Source: JBNLBS01 sp050303415
GTDB taxonomy: Bacteria; Pseudomonadota; Gammaproteobacteria; Methylococcales; Methylomonadaceae
Length of the DNA: 64,000 nt
Assembly (NCBI GenBank): GCA_050303415.1
Contig: JBNLBS010000009.1
Location: forward strand, 1 to 64,000
Direction of reading: 5' to 3'
Shown here: positions 62,452 through 64,000 of the stretch, one piece after another
Layout: every line of letters begins with the position of its first letter
How positions within the stretch are numbered: the first letter of the stretch is position 1
The notes under the pieces: generated by a model
Database searches by the model: none
Told to the model about the DNA's origin: nothing
What the model saw: the letters and a program-made list of their open reading frames with translations, nothing else
Position numbers and translations under genes: made by a program

Positions 62452-63765
62452 ATGTCAGAGCAATCTTCGTCTTTTTTATCTATTACCGCCTGGAAACAAA
62501 GACTGGTTTTTTGGTTAGGTGCCATCATCGTCGGCTTTCTAATCGTTATAATGACCACGCTTAGCGAATGGGCAGGTCAACTCTATCGAGACATGTCATC
62601 TCTTTATCCCTGGTTTAATTCAGTTATTGCACCTATTGGTTTGGGCCTGACCGCATGGATAACTTTCCGATTTTTTCCCGGCACTGAGCGTAGCGGCATT
62701 CCTCAGGTTAAAGTTGCCTTGGAAATTTCTGACCAGCTTAGCCAAAGAAACAAACTTATTTCACTTAAAATTGCGCTAGGCAACCTGTTCTTACCGATTA
62801 TGGGGTTACTTTCCGGTGCGTCGGTCGGCTTTGGCGGTCCGGCAGTACAGGTCGGCGCTTCATTAATGGCATCAATGGGTAAAGCCACCAAATTCCCGGC
62901 CCATTATATGGAAAAAGGTCTGATCCTGGCTGGCAGTGCCGCCGGTTTTGCCGCCATGTTCAGTGCACCGCTGGCCGGCATTATGTTTGCCATTGAAGAA
63001 ATGGGCCGAGCACTGGAAGAACAGGTAAGCAGTTTAGTCTTAACTGCCATTGTTTTTTCCGGTGTCACCGCTTATGCCCTATTAAACAGTTATATTTTCT
63101 TTACAGATAAATCGTTTGTTATGCCTTTTGGCTATAGCTGGCTGGCCATCCCATTATGTGGAGTTATTGGCGGCTTTTTAGGCGGCCTGTTCAGTAAAAT
63201 TATTATTGCCGGTGGCCGATTAATCAGCCGCTCGGGTGTTTCTATTGTTTTAATAGCGATTCTCTGTGGTTCCATCATTGCTGCACTGGGCTATTATTCG
63301 CATGGTGACACCTTTGGTACCGGTTATCAGCAGGCCAAGGCAATTTTAACCGACACGGAAATAATGGATCCTTTATATCCATTGCTAAAAATGTTGGCAA
63401 CCATAGTCACTTTTTTTAGCGGCATTCCCAGTGGGGTTTTTGTCCCGTCCATTGCCACCGGAGCCGGATTCGGAGTTAATTTGGCACACTGGTTCCCTAT
63501 TGCGCCCATTTCCGCCATGGTGCTGTTAACCATAACCGCGTATTTTTCCGGTATGCTGCAGTCGCCTTTAACCTCCTTTGTTATTGTGATGGAAATAACC
63601 GACTGCCACGAAATCCTGATTCCGTTAATGGCGGCCTCATTCTTTGCTACCGGCACGTCCAAATTAATCAATCAAAAACCGCTATATCGCGCCCTGTGCG
63701 ACAGTTATAGTCACCCGGATGCCAGTAAAACAGTTGAAGAGAACGTCGAAAAAAATGAAAATTAA
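62452..63765 (+). CDS. ClC-family chloride channel/antiporter with altered gating motif
   Basis: The 437-residue protein has about ten to twelve membrane segments and ClC motifs. The first selectivity loop reads ERSGIPQVK (79-87), near the GSGIP consensus. The second reads SVGFGGPAVQ (124-133), where the GREGP consensus has a gating glutamate; here that residue is Gly128. The third reads GVFVP, and FAIEEM carries the proton-side glutamate. Loss of the gating glutamate suggests chloride channel rather than tightly coupled exchange. A TlpA-like gene overlaps its 3' end. Confidence 0.9.
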   Translation: MSEQSSSFLSITAWKQRLVFWLGAIIVGFLIVIMTTLSEWAGQLYRDMSSLYPWFNSVIAPIGLGLTAWITFRFFPGTERSGIPQVKVALEISDQLSQRNKLISLKIALGNLFLPIMGLLSGASVGFGGPAVQVGASLMASMGKATKFPAHYMEKGLILAGSAAGFAAMFSAPLAGIMFAIEEMGRALEEQVSSLVLTAIVFSGVTAYALLNSYIFFTDKSFVMPFGYSWLAIPLCGVIGGFLGGLFSKIIIAGGRLISRSGVSIVLIAILCGSIIAALGYYSHGDTFGTGYQQAKAILTDTEIMDPLYPLLKMLATIVTFFSGIPSGVFVPSIATGAGFGVNLAHWFPIAPISAMVLLTITAYFSGMLQSPLTSFVIVMEITDCHEILIPLMAASFFATGTSKLINQKPLYRALCDSYSHPDASKTVEENVEKNEN

Positions 63766-64000
63766 AAACTGGCTTATTGTATTTGTTTTAATAATTGTTA
63801 TTGCCGGGCTGAGCTGGTTCTTCAGTCAAAGCACTCCAGCACCTGACGTCAGCTTTACCACGATAAAAAACAAACAGATAGAATTATCCGCTCTTCACGG
63901 AAAACCCGTTTTAGTGACCTTTTGGGCCACCGATTGTCCAGGCTGCATTGCGGAAATCCCACATTTAATCGAACTGTATCAACAATACCACGGACAGGGA
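63755..64000 (+). CDS. TlpA/ResA-like thioredoxin (cut by window end)
   Basis: The 82 visible residues begin MKIKNWLIVFVLIIVIAG, a membrane anchor or signal segment, followed by a periplasmic thioredoxin-like start and the active site FWATDCPGCIAEIPHLI (CPGC). TlpA-type proteins reduce disulfides in the periplasm. The gene overlaps the ClC-family gene by 11 bases and continues beyond the window. Confidence 0.82.
   Translation, partial: MKIKNWLIVFVLIIVIAGLSWFFSQSTPAPDVSFTTIKNKQIELSALHGKPVLVTFWATDCPGCIAEIPHLIELYQQYHGQG

Noticed and set aside
1..64000. CRISPR array
   Set aside because: I saw no regularly spaced short repeats anywhere in the window.

Overview
This window looks like chromosome from a gammaproteobacterial diazotroph. 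The nif gene content (nifHDK, nifT, a NafY/NifY homologue, an LRV-type 4Fe4S repeat protein, nifF, nifENX with DUF269, DUF683 and FdxB) and the ruvABC-ybgC-tolQRAB-pal-cpoB block fit that group. An obligate methanotroph of the Methylococcales is my best guess, but no methane-oxidation gene lies in the window, so the assignment is an inference.

Layout. 1-22.1 kb is a molybdenum nitrogenase island: modABC and a Nif11-type gene on the plus strand; a long leftward nifEN-X operon ending in poorly described Fe-S, TPR and DUF364 genes; a histidine kinase gene without a sensor domain; a second leftward block running nifH-D-K-T-F-ferredoxin-NafY-DUF6129-LRV-unknown; and a SIR2-like gene divergent from nifH. 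Six sigma-54 (-24/-12) elements can be read directly, in front of modA, the nif11 gene, nifE, the kinase, nifH and the SIR2-like gene. TGT-N10-ACA NifA-type sites accompany five of these genes. Together they suggest one NifA/RpoN regulon that includes molybdate uptake and three little-known genes. nifA, nifB, nifU, nifS, nifV and nifQ are not present.

22.4-42.8 kb is an accessory region. It holds a hipBA toxin-antitoxin pair, then a DNA phosphorothioation (Ssp-type) defence locus. Rightward genes are a cysteine desulfurase and a phosphorothioation-associated putative methyltransferase. Leftward genes are sspB (DUF4007), sspC, sspD, a DUF262 protein, a Ser/Thr kinase, a PLD-helicase, a small protein, a DndD/Rad50-like ATPase and an unknown gene. 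The effector half is clearly richer in A+T than sspBC. Downstream are IS debris (IS1380-like and IS30-like fragments) and an intact IS982-family element with terminal repeats and an 8-bp target duplication. A 75-bp sequence occurs in the same orientation at the first base of the window and at 42.7 kb, bracketing the nif and defence region.

42.8-50.3 kb carries a DUF6933-like gene whose 3' end lies in that repeat, a rhombosortase with its probable VIT/vWA substrate, a divergent TetR gene with three palindromic operators, a 42-residue membrane peptide, gene debris, an alpha/beta hydrolase and a tyrosine-recombinase remnant near tRNA-Lys. 50.4-64 kb is housekeeping: tRNA-Lys, queC, queE, the Tol-Pal system, ruvABC, a YebC-family gene, serB-serA, a ClC-family chloride transporter gene and the start of a TlpA-like thioredoxin gene cut by the window end.
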